Origin: Pseudomonas svalbardensis
GTDB taxonomy: Bacteria; Pseudomonadota; Gammaproteobacteria; Pseudomonadales; Pseudomonadaceae
DNA: 64,000 bases
NCBI RefSeq assembly: GCF_030053115.1
Contig: NZ_CP125619.1
Span: 4,661,501-4,725,500, forward strand
Direction of reading: 5' to 3'
Part shown: piece by piece, positions 28,529-38,204 of the stretch
How the letters are laid out: every line of letters begins with the position of its first letter
Numbering within the stretch: the first letter of the stretch is position 1
Translations under genes and position numbers: made by a program
Notes under the pieces: model-generated
What the model was told of the DNA's origin: nothing
The model's database searches: none
Seen by the model: the letters and a program-made list of their open reading frames with translations, nothing else

Positions 28529-29290
28529 TCAGAATGCCGTGACGCCACCGTCTACCGCCAGCGAGTGCCCCGTGGTGAACGCTGCGCCGTCGCTGCACAG
28601 GTACAACACCGCACTGGCGATTTCCTCGACCTTACCGATGCGCCCGACGGGGTGCATGGCATTGGCGAACTCACCTTTCTTCGGGTCGGCTTCATAGGCA
28701 CGGCGGAACATGTCGGTGTCGATCACTGCCGGACACACCGCGTTCACGCGAATCTTTTTCTTGGCGTATTCGATGGCCGCCGATTTGGTCAAGCCGATCA
28801 CCGCATGTTTCGACGCCGCGTAAATACTCATCTTCGGCGCAGCCCCGAGGCCAGCTACCGATGCGGTGTTGACGATTGCACCGCCGCCCTGGGCCAACAG
28901 CAATGGCAACTGGTACTTCATGCACAACCAGACGCCTTTGACGTTGACGCCCATGATCGCGTCGAACTCATCGACCGTGCCTTCGGCTAACTTGCCTTTC
29001 TCGATCTCGATGCCAGCGTTGTTGAAGGCATAGTCGAGACGGCCGTAGGTATTGACCACCTCGTCCATCAGATTTTTTACATCGCTTTCCAGCGTGACGT
29101 TGCAGCGCACGAAGGTGGCTTCACCGCCAGCGGCACGAATCAGCGCCACCGTGTCCTCACCACCCGTTGCGTCCAGGTCAGCCACTACCACTTTCAAGCC
29201 TTCAGCGGCGAACGCCTGGGCGGTCGCGCGGCCAATGCCATTGGCGGCGCCCGTTACAACGGCGACCTGGCCAGAAAACGTCATGCTCAT
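28529..29290 (-). CDS. Short-chain dehydrogenase/reductase
   Basis: 253 residues from MSMTFSGQVAVVTG, with GAGGAC six bases before the ATG. The NAD(P)-binding TGAANGIG motif (residues 11-18), NNAG, and the catalytic S-Y-K set (AASKHAVIG with Y preceding: SIYAASK) are intact. D38 (VADLDATGG) after the second strand suggests NAD rather than NADP. Substrate unknown. Divergent from the CurA-like reductase across 235 bases, which include no other gene. Confidence 0.94.
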   Translation of the reverse strand: MSMTFSGQVAVVTGAANGIGRATAQAFAAEGLKVVVADLDATGGEDTVALIRAAGGEATFVRCNVTLESDVKNLMDEVVNTYGRLDYAFNNAGIEIEKGKLAEGTVDEFDAIMGVNVKGVWLCMKYQLPLLLAQGGGAIVNTASVAGLGAAPKMSIYAASKHAVIGLTKSAAIEYAKKKIRVNAVCPAVIDTDMFRRAYEADPKKGEFANAMHPVGRIGKVEEIASAVLYLCSDGAAFTTGHSLAVDGGVTAF

Positions 29291-29525
29291 TGATATGTCC
29301 TCGAAGAGAAGATGCAGGGGATCGCGTGTTCTCAATCTAGCCACAAGGGCCTGCGGCGCGGCAGCACTATCAGAAGGCCGGTTGGGTGCCCATGAGTGAC
29401 AGTGATAAAACCGTCGGTTCGACTATCACTGCACTGGATCGATGTGCATTCGCCGCATCAGCCAAACTTGCGGCATCGTTCATGAAGGTCTATCAACAAG
29501 TCTTCATTCATCTTGAGTGCCTGTC

Positions 29526-30530
29526 ATGACTACCCAGACCAATCGCCAGTTCCTGCTCGCCAAACGTCCGGTGGGCGCGGCGACCCGCGAGACCTTCACC
29601 TATCAAGAAGTACCGGTCGGCGAACCGGTTGCGGGTCAGATCCTGGTCAAAAACGAATACCTGTCCCTGGACCCGGCCATGCGAGGCTGGATGAACGAGG
29701 GCAAGTCCTACATCCCGCCGGTCGGTATCGGCGAAGTGATGCGCGCATTGGGCGTAGGTAAAGTCGTTGCCTCGAATAATCCGGGCTTCGCGGTCGGGGA
29801 CTACGTCAACGGTGCCTTGGGCGTGCAGGATTACTTCCTCGGCGAGCCACGAGGTTTCTACAAGGTCGATCCGAAACTGGCGCCTCTGCCGCGCTATCTG
29901 TCTGCACTGGGCATGACCGGGATGACCGCATATTTCGCCCTGCTCGATGTCGGCGCGCCAAAGGCTGGCGACACCGTGGTGCTGTCGGGCGCGGCCGGTG
30001 CGGTGGGCAGCATTGCCGGGCAGATCGCCAAGATCAAAGGTTGCAGGGTAGTCGGCATTGCCGGGGGCGCGGACAAGTGCCAGTTCCTGATCGACGAACT
30101 GGGTTTTGACGGCGCCATCGATTACAAAAACGAAGACGTCCACGCCGGCCTCAAGCGCGAATGTCCGAAAGGCGTCGATGTGTATTTCGATAACGTCGGC
30201 GGCGACATTCTCGACGCGGTGTTGAGTCGTCTGAACATGAAGGCGCGGGTGGTGATCTGTGGCGCCATCAGCCAGTACAACAACAAGGAAGCGGTCAAAG
30301 GTCCGGCCAACTACCTGTCGCTGCTGGTCAACCGCGCGCGGATGGAAGGTTTTGTGGTGATGGACTATGCCACGCAGTTCGCCGCCGCCGGACAGGAAAT
30401 GGCCGGCTGGATGGCCAAGGGGCAACTCAAGAGCAAGGAAGATATTGTTGAAGGACTGGAGACGTTCCCGGAGACGCTGATGAAGTTGTTCAGCGGCGAG
30501 AATTTCGGGAAGTTGGTTCTGAAGGTTTAA
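29526..30530 (+). CDS. NADP-dependent oxidoreductase of the CurA/leukotriene B4 dehydrogenase type
   Basis: 334 residues, zinc-free medium-chain reductase family. The N-terminal catalytic GroES-like domain begins QFLLAKRPVGAATRETF; the Rossmann domain shows GAAGAVGSIAGQIAK and a following GIAGGADKC. Such enzymes reduce the double bond of enones, as in CurA acting on curcumin. No zinc ligands are present. A REP pair follows the stop codon. Confidence 0.92.
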   Translation: MTTQTNRQFLLAKRPVGAATRETFTYQEVPVGEPVAGQILVKNEYLSLDPAMRGWMNEGKSYIPPVGIGEVMRALGVGKVVASNNPGFAVGDYVNGALGVQDYFLGEPRGFYKVDPKLAPLPRYLSALGMTGMTAYFALLDVGAPKAGDTVVLSGAAGAVGSIAGQIAKIKGCRVVGIAGGADKCQFLIDELGFDGAIDYKNEDVHAGLKRECPKGVDVYFDNVGGDILDAVLSRLNMKARVVICGAISQYNNKEAVKGPANYLSLLVNRARMEGFVVMDYATQFAAAGQEMAGWMAKGQLKSKEDIVEGLETFPETLMKLFSGENFGKLVLKV

Positions 30531-30560
30531 CCCGACATTTATAGTCGCCACAAAACCAAT

Positions 30561-30649
30561 GTGGGAGCGAGCCTGCTCGCGAAAGCGGAGTGTCAGTCGA
30601 CATCAATGTTGACTGATACACCGCTTTCGCGAGCAGGCTCGCTCCCACA
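30561..30649. repeat. Long REP-type palindrome (GTGGGAGCGAGC class)
   Basis: The 22-base REP arms are extended inward by complementary sequence (GAAAGCGG/CCGCTTTC and TGTCAGTC/GACTGATACA), giving an almost continuous hairpin of about 35 base pairs. It lies between the convergent CurA-like and pyrF genes, where it may serve as a transcription or mRNA-decay barrier. Confidence 0.92.
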
Positions 30650-30662
30650 GGTTTAGCGGCGT

Positions 30663-31361
30663 TTAGGCCAGTTCGGCTACCACAGCGGCGAGCGCCTTGG
30701 CCGGATCCGCGGCCTGGCTGATCGGACGGCCGATCACCAGATAATCCGAACCGGCATCCAGCGCCTGACGCGGGGTCAGAATGCGGCGCTGATCGTCCTG
30801 GGCGCTGCCCGCCGGACGAATCCCCGGGGTCACCAGTTGCAACGACGGGTGCGCCGACTTCAGGGCCTGAGCTTCCATAGCCGAACAAACCAGACCGTCC
30901 ATCCCGGCTTTTTCCGCCAACGCGGCCAGGCGCAACACTTGCTCCTGCGGCTCGATATCCAGACCGATACCCGCCAGGTCTTCACGCTCCATGCTGGTCA
31001 GCACGGTCACGCCGATCAGCAGTGGTTTCGGACCGGTGCGCTGGTCGAGCACTTCGCGGCACGCGGCCATCATGCGCAAACCACCGGAGCAGTGCACATT
31101 GACCATCCACACGCCCATTTCCGCAGCCGCCTTGACGGCCATGGCGGTGGTGTTCGGGATGTCATGGAACTTGAGGTCCAGGAACACTTCGAAACCCTTG
31201 TCACGCAGGGTGCCAACGATTTCCGAAGCGCAGCTGGTGAACAATTCTTTACCGACTTTGACCCGGCACAGCTTCGGGTCCAACTGATCGGCCAGCTTCA
31301 GTGCGGCGTCACGGGTGGGGAAATCCAGGGCGACGATGATAGGAGTCTGGCAGGCGGACAT
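30663..31361 (-). CDS. pyrF: Orotidine 5'-phosphate decarboxylase
   Basis: 232 residues, standard length for the bacterial enzyme that converts OMP to UMP, the last step of pyrimidine synthesis. The catalytic [10 protein letters not shown] motif, ALDFPTRD near the N-terminus and the phosphate-binding TPGIRPAG loop are intact. The start [13 protein letters not shown] is chosen over a 32-codon upstream extension that lacks family similarity. Confidence 0.97.
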   Translation of the reverse strand: MSACQTPIIVALDFPTRDAALKLADQLDPKLCRVKVGKELFTSCASEIVGTLRDKGFEVFLDLKFHDIPNTTAMAVKAAAEMGVWMVNVHCSGGLRMMAACREVLDQRTGPKPLLIGVTVLTSMEREDLAGIGLDIEPQEQVLRLAALAEKAGMDGLVCSAMEAQALKSAHPSLQLVTPGIRPAGSAQDDQRRILTPRQALDAGSDYLVIGRPISQAADPAKALAAVVAELA

Positions 31362-31641
31362 GAGTGGGCTCTCAGGCAGGTCGAAATCGGCGCGCATTGT
31401 AGCGGAACCAGCGCCTCTGCGGGACCCGATGATCGGTAATTCGTCGAGGCGGCTCAAGCAAGACTAGCCCTTACACCCATTGTGTCGAGTCAGATACACA
31501 CATGACACGCCTGCAACACCCTTCAACGTTACCTTCGGCAGCCGCAACACGTCCTACAGCACTTCCCGCCTCCGGGCCGGACGCCTATGCTGAAACCACA
31601 ACCTCGCAGCCCATCTTTGTGGTTGGCAGCCTACCTGGCAG

Positions 31642-32412
31642 ATGAACGCACACATGCACAACCTCCACGCACCTGTGAACGACGATCAAAAAGCGCCCGG
31701 CGATGACAAACGCTGGAGCATTCGCGCCCTGATCGTCGACGATGACGTCCCGATCCGCGAACTGATGATCGACTATCTGGCCCGGTTCAACATTCACGCC
31801 AGCGGCGTCACCGAAGGCGCCGCGATGCGCCTGGCGCTGCAAGCAGAGCATTTCGACGTGGTGGTGCTCGACTTGATGCTGCCCGGCGAAGACGGTTTGT
31901 CGCTGTGCCGCTGGCTACGCGCCGAATCGGACATCCCGATTCTGATGCTCACCGCCCGCTGCGAACCCACCGACCGGATCATCGGCCTGGAGCTGGGTGC
32001 CGACGACTACATGGCCAAGCCGTTCGAACCGCGAGAGTTGGTGGCGCGCATCCAGACGATCCTGCGCCGGGTACGCGACGATCGCACTGAGCAACGGGCC
32101 AACATCCGTTTCGACAACTGGCGCCTGAACAGCGTGCTGCGCCAATTGATCGCCGCTGATGGCCTGGTGGTGCCGCTGTCCAACGCCGAGTTCCGTTTGC
32201 TCTGGGTGTTCATCGAACGTCCGCGCCGGGTACTCAGCCGCGAACAACTGCTGGATGCCGCTCGCGGTCGCTCGATCGAAGCCTTTGATCGCAGCATCGA
32301 CTTGCTGGTCTCGCGCCTGCGCCAGAAACTCGGTGATGACCCGAAAGCCCCGCAACTGATCAAAACCGTTCGCGGTGAGGGTTACCTGTTCGACGCCCGA
32401 GACATCGGCTGA
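31642..32412 (+). CDS. OmpR-family response regulator
   Basis: 256 residues. Receiver domain at about 28-140 with the acidic pocket D33-D35 and phosphorylation site D77 (VVVLDLMLPGEDG), switch threonine in MLTAR and K in AKPF; winged-helix output domain from about 150 to the end. An extra 25-residue N-terminal tail precedes the receiver. It shares one base with the start of its kinase gene. The 280-base region upstream has no other gene and should hold the promoter. Confidence 0.94.
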   Translation: MNAHMHNLHAPVNDDQKAPGDDKRWSIRALIVDDDVPIRELMIDYLARFNIHASGVTEGAAMRLALQAEHFDVVVLDLMLPGEDGLSLCRWLRAESDIPILMLTARCEPTDRIIGLELGADDYMAKPFEPRELVARIQTILRRVRDDRTEQRANIRFDNWRLNSVLRQLIAADGLVVPLSNAEFRLLWVFIERPRRVLSREQLLDAARGRSIEAFDRSIDLLVSRLRQKLGDDPKAPQLIKTVRGEGYLFDARDIG

Positions 32413-33464
32413 TGCGTGTGCGCTTCGATACGCTCTTCGGCCGCCTGTTTGGCATGCTGCTGGTGGCGATCATCCTGGCGCACTTGTTGGCGTTTTTCTG
32501 GTTTCACTATTACGGCCCGCCGCCCCCCCCTCCGCCGCCGGGGTTTTCCGAAAACTTCGACGGACAGCGCCCGCCAATGGACCCGCGCTTCGGAAATCGG
32601 CCACCGCGGCCGTGGTTCGGCGGCCCGTTGGTACCGCTGACCTTTCAACTGGTCTCGCTGATCATCGCCGCCTGGTACGGAGCCAAACTGCTGAGCCGAC
32701 CGATCCAGCGCCTGAGCGATGCCGCCGAGCGACTGAGCGAAAACCTCGACAGCCCGCCGCTGGATGAGTCCGGCCCACGGGAAGCACGGCAAGCGGCGCA
32801 CACCTTCAACAAGATGCAGCAACGCATTCGGGAACAGGTACAGCAACGCTCGCGGATGCTTGGCGCCGTCTCCCACGACCTGCGCACGCCGCTGTCGCGG
32901 CTCAAGCTGCGACTGGAGCAGATCGACGACAACAAACTGCAAGGCCAGATGCGCCAGGATCTGGACGACATGATTGGCATGCTCGACGCCACCCTCACTT
33001 ACCTGCATGAACAGCGGACCAGTGAAATTGTGCAATGGATGGATGTGCAGGCGCTGGTTGAATCCCTGAGTGAAAACGCCCAGGACCAGGGCGCCGATGT
33101 TCTGACCAGCGGCCACTGCGCGCCGCTGCAAGTGCAGCCGATGGCCTTGCGTTCGTGCATCAACAACCTGCTGGACAATGCCCTGCGTTATGCCGGGCAG
33201 GCCATGATTACGCTTGAAGACACGCGCGAAACCCTGGTGATCCGGGTCATCGACCATGGGCCGGGTATTGCGGCGGATAAACGTGAAGCCGTGTTCGAGC
33301 CGTTCTTTCGTCTGGAAGGATCGCGCAACCGCAACTCCGGTGGCGTCGGACTGGGCATGACCATCGCCCGCGAAGCGGCCGAACGCCTGGGTGGGCAGTT
33401 GAGCCTGGAAGAAACGCCCGGTGGTGGATTGACCGCCGTTATCCGCTTGCCTCGATCCTTGTAG
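32412..33464 (+). CDS. Sensor histidine kinase with proline-rich periplasmic loop
   Basis: 350 residues. Membrane helix 1 (about 11-31), a short periplasmic loop with eight consecutive prolines (residues 36-43) and many further P/G/R residues, membrane helix 2 (about 74-94), HAMP, H155 in the VSHDLRTP box, N-box NLLDNALRY, and G-boxes (DHGPGIA, GGVGLGM). The loop of about 40 residues is too small for a PAS-type sensor, so a partner protein or direct metal/membrane sensing is likely (inference). The stop codon lies inside the first bases of a REP element. Confidence 0.93.
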   Translation: MRVRFDTLFGRLFGMLLVAIILAHLLAFFWFHYYGPPPPPPPPGFSENFDGQRPPMDPRFGNRPPRPWFGGPLVPLTFQLVSLIIAAWYGAKLLSRPIQRLSDAAERLSENLDSPPLDESGPREARQAAHTFNKMQQRIREQVQQRSRMLGAVSHDLRTPLSRLKLRLEQIDDNKLQGQMRQDLDDMIGMLDATLTYLHEQRTSEIVQWMDVQALVESLSENAQDQGADVLTSGHCAPLQVQPMALRSCINNLLDNALRYAGQAMITLEDTRETLVIRVIDHGPGIAADKREAVFEPFFRLEGSRNRNSGGVGLGMTIAREAAERLGGQLSLEETPGGGLTAVIRLPRSL

Positions 33465-33589
33465 CTGGCGAAGCCTGCGTTCGGCTGCGCAGCAGTCGCT
33501 AGACCAGCCATCGCGGTGTTTCAGGGCGATTGATGTGGCAGGATTTACGACTGCTTCGCAGCCGAACGCAGGCTTCGCCAGCTGCTACA
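33461..33589. repeat. Long inverted REP pair (GTAGCTGGCGAAGCC class)
   Basis: Arms GTAGCTGGCGAAGCCTGCGT... and the complement ending CCAGCTGCTAC surround a central spacer, as in the copy at 22911-23040. The left arm begins at the kinase stop codon itself (TAG at 33462-33464). Confidence 0.92.
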
Positions 33590-33708
33590 CGGATCTGTCG
33601 TGCTCTGTGTACCGCTTGGTACAAACCTCACATACCCACGACATCTTGCCCCTTGAGGCTGCATAAGCCGGTGCACCCACCGGCTATCCATTCCAAGGAG
33701 TGAGCGCA

Positions 33709-34557
33709 ATGATCGGTAGCGTCAGCAGTTACACGAGCTATACCAGCACCAGCAGCACCACGACCAGCACCGCCCGCAACCAGCAATTTCAGAAAGAATT
33801 GCTCGCCAAACTCGACAGCAACAGCGACGGCGCGGTGGATCAGGATGAACTCAAGAGCGCCCTGTCGCAGAAAACCGACGACGGTCTGCTGGTCAGCCTG
33901 AGCAAGAATTTCGCCGACCTGGACAGCGACGACAGCGGCAGCCTGAGCAGTAAAGAGATGGCCGCGATGGCCCCTCCGCCGCCACCGCCACGGGACCAGG
34001 CACCGAACACCGAACTGGCTGACGCGCTGATCAGCGCCCTGGACGCCGACGGTGACGGCGCCATCAGCAGCGATGAACTGAGCAACGGCCTGGCAAACGC
34101 CGGCAGCAGCGCCAACAGCACAGAAATCTTCTCATCTCTGGACAAGAACGAAGACGGCACTGTCAGCCAGGACGAACTCGCCGCCAGCCTCGCCCCGCCT
34201 CCGCCGCCCCCTCAACAAGTGTCCAGCGAAGAACTGTTCAGCCAGCTCGATGCGGACAGCGACGGCAGTGTCAGCGCCACCGAACTGACCAGCGCGTTGC
34301 AGACCAGCAGCACCTCATCGACCAGCACCGACACCAGCGCCGCGTTGCTCAAAGTGCTGGATAGCGACAGCAGTGGCGGCGTTAGCAGCGACGAGTTGAA
34401 CGCGGCGTTGCAAGCCGGCCACGAGCGAAACACCGACAGCTCCACCGATCAGTCGAACGTGACCGAAGCCCTGAACAAAATGATCGCCAACCTGAGCAAG
34501 CAGTATTCGCTCGACAACGTGGCGACCGTGGGTAAGTACCTGAACGTCGCAACCTGA
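33709..34557 (+). CDS. EF-hand calcium-binding protein of the XopAW-like family
   Basis: 282 residues, with AAGGAG eight bases before the ATG. Six canonical EF-hand loops start at D36, D72, D112, D145, D181 and D218, spaced 33-40 residues apart, so the protein is an array of repeats. Two proline runs (PPPPPP at about 89-94 and 163-168) separate the loops into pairs. There is a serine/threonine-rich N-terminus but no Sec signal. Pseudomonad homologs are often named XopAW-type effectors, yet no secretion system gene is near and pseudomonad copies are common in strains without one, so an effector role is unproven. Calcium binding is strongly supported. Confidence 0.85.
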   Translation: MIGSVSSYTSYTSTSSTTTSTARNQQFQKELLAKLDSNSDGAVDQDELKSALSQKTDDGLLVSLSKNFADLDSDDSGSLSSKEMAAMAPPPPPPRDQAPNTELADALISALDADGDGAISSDELSNGLANAGSSANSTEIFSSLDKNEDGTVSQDELAASLAPPPPPPQQVSSEELFSQLDADSDGSVSATELTSALQTSSTSSTSTDTSAALLKVLDSDSSGGVSSDELNAALQAGHERNTDSSTDQSNVTEALNKMIANLSKQYSLDNVATVGKYLNVAT

Positions 34558-34567
34558 GTCAAAAGCA

Positions 34568-34654
34568 TCGCGAGCAGGCTCGCTCCCACTGTTGATCTGC
34601 ATTGATCACATAATTTGTTATCGATACAAAATCAATGTGGGAGCGAGCCTGCTC
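34568..34654. repeat. REP-type inverted pair (GTGGGAGCGAGC class)
   Basis: Two inverted arms of 18-22 bases with a 47-base spacer between the EF-hand gene and the convergent AI-2E family gene. Confidence 0.9.
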
Positions 34655-34699
34655 CGGGCGGCGTTCCGACGAAGGGGCCCTAAGCTTCAACCAAAAATC

Positions 34700-35755
34700 T
34701 CAGGGCCGGCGATCCTCAACCCGAGCCTGACTCTTGCTCCAGTCGTTCAGCAGGCTGTAAGCCACCGCCAACAACGTCGGGCCGATAAACAAGCCAATAA
34801 ACCCGAAGGCAATCAGCCCGCCAAACACCCCGAGCAGGACAATCACCAACGGCAAGTTCCCGCCCCGGCTGATCAGGTACGGTTTGAGCACGTTGTCGAC
34901 GCCACTGATGATGAACATCCCCCAAATTCCGAGGAACACCGCCATCCCGTACTCACCCTTCCAGGCCAGCCAGGCCGTGGCCGGAATCCACACCAGCGGC
35001 GGCCCCATCGGAATCAGGCTCAACAAAAACGTGACGATCCCCAGCACCAGCGCCCCGGGCACCCCGGCAATCAAAAACCCGATCAACGCCAGAACCGCCT
35101 GGGCCGCCGCCGTCCCTATCACGCCGTTCACCACCCGCTGCACCGTGCCCGCCACCAATTCAATGTAATACCCGGCACGGTCACCAATCAGACGTTCCAG
35201 CAACCCGTGAACAAACGCCGCCAGACGCGGCCCGTCACGGTAGAAAAAGAACACGAAGACGATACTCAACGTCAGCTCAAGTATCCCGCCGCCAATCTGC
35301 GCACTGCGCGCCAGCAGCCAATTGCCGACTTGGCCCAGGTAAGGTTTGACCGCCAGCATCATCGCTGCGCCCTGCTGATCGATACTGTTCCAGACCCCGA
35401 CCAACCGCTCACCCACCAAGGGAATACTGCCCAGCCAGGTCGGCGCTTCCGGCAGTCCGTCGACCTGCACATCCTTGATGAACGCCGTGGCATCGCGCAC
35501 ATGGTCCGCGAGGTTGAACCCCAGCCAAACCAACGGCAACGCCACCAGCAACATCCAGCCCAGCGTCAGCACTGCGGCCGCCAGAGATTCGCGACCATTA
35601 AGCAAACGCGTCAGCAAACGCATCAGCGGCCAGCTGGCAAACGCCAGCACCGCGCCCCAGAACAGCGCCGACCAGAACGGCGCCATCACCCAGAAGCTCG
35701 CGCCAAACAGCACCAGGAGCAGGATCTGCACCAATAGCCGATCGTTATTGATCAT
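34700..35755 (-). CDS. AI-2E family transporter (YdiK/PerM-like)
   Basis: 351 residues with about eight hydrophobic segments, including the family-typical pair near the N-terminus and the GLFIGPTLLAVAYSLL motif close to the C-terminus. The family includes TqsA (AI-2 export) and PerM-like permeases and ion antiporters; nothing here allows a choice, and no luxS or lsr gene is present. Downstream of the DUF4892 gene on the same strand. Confidence 0.9.
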   Translation of the reverse strand: MINNDRLLVQILLLVLFGASFWVMAPFWSALFWGAVLAFASWPLMRLLTRLLNGRESLAAAVLTLGWMLLVALPLVWLGFNLADHVRDATAFIKDVQVDGLPEAPTWLGSIPLVGERLVGVWNSIDQQGAAMMLAVKPYLGQVGNWLLARSAQIGGGILELTLSIVFVFFFYRDGPRLAAFVHGLLERLIGDRAGYYIELVAGTVQRVVNGVIGTAAAQAVLALIGFLIAGVPGALVLGIVTFLLSLIPMGPPLVWIPATAWLAWKGEYGMAVFLGIWGMFIISGVDNVLKPYLISRGGNLPLVIVLLGVFGGLIAFGFIGLFIGPTLLAVAYSLLNDWSKSQARVEDRRP

Positions 35756-35789
35756 CTAAATCTCGAAAAAAGTCAGTCCGCCAAAGAGT

Positions 35790-35816
35790 AGGCGAACGCA
35801 GTGTCTGCGTTCGCCT
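35790..35816 (-). terminator. Perfect 12-bp stem-loop after the DUF4892 gene
   Basis: AGGCGAACGCAG pairs perfectly with CTGCGTTCGCCT over a three-base loop. The following minus-strand tract is only moderately T-rich, so it may be a terminator or a processing hairpin between the DUF4892 and AI-2E family genes. Confidence 0.6.
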
Positions 35817-35824
35817 GATAAAGC

Positions 35825-36643
35825 TTACCGCAACAGTTCGATGTGCAAGCCAGCGCCGTCGACACTGCCGGCTTCCATCCTGGCGGTACGCACACCCTGC
35901 CCGATCAGTGCCTGACGCCAGGCTTCGGCCTTCGGCCCCGAAACACTGACCCGCAACGTGGTATCCAGATTCAGCCCACGAGAGATCAGGCGCAGCCAGG
36001 TTTCGTCAGGATCGCCGGTCAATTTGGGGAAATCGAGTTCACCGGTACTTTTGAGCTCTCGAAGCAAGGTTGCGGAAGTCGGCAGCAAATCACCCAGTGG
36101 CGCAGCGGCGTTGAACTGTTCGACGTGCAGATACGCTTTGCGATTGCCGCGCGTGATGCTGTAAAGCGCCACCAGCGTGTTGTCCTGTGGGGCCGCCAGG
36201 CGCAACAGCAAGTACGCTTGCTGATCATCAGCGCCATAAAGCTTGGCATTGCCAAAGACATCATTGGCCCACAGGCTGCTTTCGCCGCAATCACGGGCCT
36301 GGCACCAGAACAGCAACTGGGCGTCCTGCTTCTGCAAGGCTTCACGAGCGGCGGTGAAGGCCTCGGTGGAGGAATGCTCCGGTGGCAACTCGTAGGTCAC
36401 CGAAGTGGTTTGCCCTCGGGCAGCGACCTGGCCGTCAAAGCGCAACTGGCCGCTGATTTTGCGGATCGAGCCCAGTGGATAGATCCGCTCAAGTTCGGCG
36501 ACCGGACGATAGTCAACGATCTGCGCATCGGCCATACGCGGCACGATCGGCAGGTCCTGACTGCCCGGAATATCGGCGGCAAATAACAACGGACTGAAGC
36601 AACACAGCGCCAGCAGACTGAGTGAACGCATGGATAGACTCAT
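35825..36643 (-). CDS. DUF4892 domain-containing exported protein
   Basis: 272 residues with an N-terminal Sec signal ([17 protein letters not shown]). The mature part shows [19 protein letters not shown], typical of the family, and two cysteines that could pair. Its ATG overlaps the preceding GST stop codon by four bases (ATGA), which favours the start at 36643 over the one four codons later. The same gene order (two hydrolases, GST, this protein) occurs in P. aeruginosa PA1621-PA1624. Function unknown. Confidence 0.88.
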   Translation of the reverse strand: MSLSMRSLSLLALCCFSPLLFAADIPGSQDLPIVPRMADAQIVDYRPVAELERIYPLGSIRKISGQLRFDGQVAARGQTTSVTYELPPEHSSTEAFTAAREALQKQDAQLLFWCQARDCGESSLWANDVFGNAKLYGADDQQAYLLLRLAAPQDNTLVALYSITRGNRKAYLHVEQFNAAAPLGDLLPTSATLLRELKSTGELDFPKLTGDPDETWLRLISRGLNLDTTLRVSVSGPKAEAWRQALIGQGVRTARMEAGSVDGAGLHIELLR

Positions 36644-37299
36644 CGGATCAGCATGGCCTGGGCACCCTTGATGATACTGGCGTCATCGATGCGCTCAGGC
36701 ACCAGCAAACCGCGCTGTACCGCCGGACGCGCCTCCATGGTTGCCATCCAGCGCTGCAGGGCCGGCAAACCGTCGACCTCGACACCCGACCACTCATGGC
36801 CACGGACCCACGGATAAGTGGCGATGTCGGCAATGCTGTATTCACCGGCCAGAAACTCCACGGCTTGCAGGCGCGTGTCGAGCACTTCATAGAGGCGGCG
36901 GGTTTCATGTTGATAGCGGTCGATGGCGCCCTGGAGCTTCTCCGGGAAATAACGGAAAAACACGTTGGCCTGACCCTGCATCGGGCCGATTCCACCCATC
37001 TGGAACATCAGCCATTGCAGGACCACTGAACGCCCCTTGGGGTCTTTTGGCAGCAGTTTGCCGCTCAGTTCAGCCAGGTAAATCAGGATCGCGCCGGATT
37101 CAAACACGGCGAAATCGCCGTTGGCGCGGTCGACAATCGCCGGAATCCGGCCATTGGGATTGATCTTGAGGAAGCCCTCGGACTTCTGTTCCTTTTTGTC
37201 GAAACTCAAGGCGTGCACCGTGTAGGGCAGGCCGAGTTCCTCGAGCACGATAGAGACCTTGTGGCCATTCGGGGTCGCAGCGGTGTAGAGATCTATCAT
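36640..37299 (-). CDS. Glutathione S-transferase (Nu-class/YfcG-like)
   Basis: 219 residues with GGAGA before the ATG. The start [21 protein letters not shown] is typical of Nu-class enzymes, with T9 and N11 in place of the catalytic Tyr/Ser/Cys; NGRIPAIVD and [12 protein letters not shown] build the glutathione site. Nu-class members act as disulfide-bond reductases (family knowledge). A 50-base gap separates it from the hydrolase gene upstream; it overlaps the DUF4892 gene by four bases. Confidence 0.93.
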   Translation of the reverse strand: MIDLYTAATPNGHKVSIVLEELGLPYTVHALSFDKKEQKSEGFLKINPNGRIPAIVDRANGDFAVFESGAILIYLAELSGKLLPKDPKGRSVVLQWLMFQMGGIGPMQGQANVFFRYFPEKLQGAIDRYQHETRRLYEVLDTRLQAVEFLAGEYSIADIATYPWVRGHEWSGVEVDGLPALQRWMATMEARPAVQRGLLVPERIDDASIIKGAQAMLIR

Positions 37300-37349
37300 G
37301 GTTGTCTCCCATTTCAACCCGCCCAGCCTCGACAGTTGCCCGGCGCAAG

Positions 37350-38204
37350 TCAAGGAACGGCGAAAAACCGATTGAAACAGTCTGCGACAAGGTCGGCGCC
37401 GGGTTCGTCATTCAGGTGCAAATGATGACCTCCAGGCAGCTGTTCACGGCTAAAGGGTAGACGTTCCAGCAACTCGGGATGTTTGGCGAGCATGCCGTCG
37501 GCAGCCACCACCAGTTTTGCAGGACAACTGACCCGCTGGACGAAGGCCATCGCCTGTTCAGGAGTCAGACGCAGCGGCGACGGTAACGTCAGGCGGTTAT
37601 CGGTGCGCCAGGTATAACCGCCCGGCACCGGCATCAATCCACGTTGGGCCAGCAGTTCTGCGGCTTCGCGACTGACAGCGACCAAGCCTTTCATGCGCGC
37701 CTCGATGGCCCGGTCGAGGGTGTTGTAGACCGGTTTGCGCTTCTCCCGCAAATCCAGCTGCGCTTGCAGGGCCATGCCCATCCGTTCGGCAGCGTTTTCG
37801 CCTTTGTCTGTAGGAGGAATGATGCCGTCGATCAACGCCAGATGGGTCACGCGCTCCGGCAACGAACCGGCCAGCACCAGCGAAACGATCGCGCCCATGG
37901 AATGCCCCAGCAGGCCAAAGCGCTTCCAGCCCAATTGCTCGGCCACTTGCAGCACGTCATGGGCGTAGTCCCACAGTGCGTAACCGGCCCCGGTCGGCCG
38001 ATGCCCGGAATGACCGTGACCAGCCATGTCCAGCGCGATAATGCGCAAGCCTTTGAGCTTCGGCGCCAGCCGGGCGAAGCTGTTGGCGTTGTCCAGCCAA
38101 CCATGCAAGGCGATCACCGGCATGCCGTCTTCGGGGCCGAACAAGTGCGCTGCCAACTCGATGTGCGGCAGGCTCAGGCGAACTTCTTCAACGACGTTGC
38201 TCAT
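37350..38204 (-). CDS. Alpha/beta-fold hydrolase
   Basis: 284 residues from [19 protein letters not shown]; the frame is open further upstream through the neighbouring hydrolase gene but that part is shadow. Oxyanion HGWLDN, nucleophile elbow GHSMG and terminal histidine GGHHLHL identify the catalytic machinery. It overlaps the next hydrolase gene by four bases. Substrate unknown. Confidence 0.93.
   Translation of the reverse strand: MSNVVEEVRLSLPHIELAAHLFGPEDGMPVIALHGWLDNANSFARLAPKLKGLRIIALDMAGHGHSGHRPTGAGYALWDYAHDVLQVAEQLGWKRFGLLGHSMGAIVSLVLAGSLPERVTHLALIDGIIPPTDKGENAAERMGMALQAQLDLREKRKPVYNTLDRAIEARMKGLVAVSREAAELLAQRGLMPVPGGYTWRTDNRLTLPSPLRLTPEQAMAFVQRVSCPAKLVVAADGMLAKHPELLERLPFSREQLPGGHHLHLNDEPGADLVADCFNRFFAVP

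Noticed and set aside
33709-34557. Calling the EF-hand protein a type III secreted effector.
   Set aside because: No secretion apparatus or chaperone gene lies nearby, and the sequence alone supports only calcium binding.
34700-35755. Naming the AI-2E family gene as an autoinducer-2 exporter.
   Set aside because: The family is functionally mixed and there is no AI-2 synthesis or uptake gene in the window.
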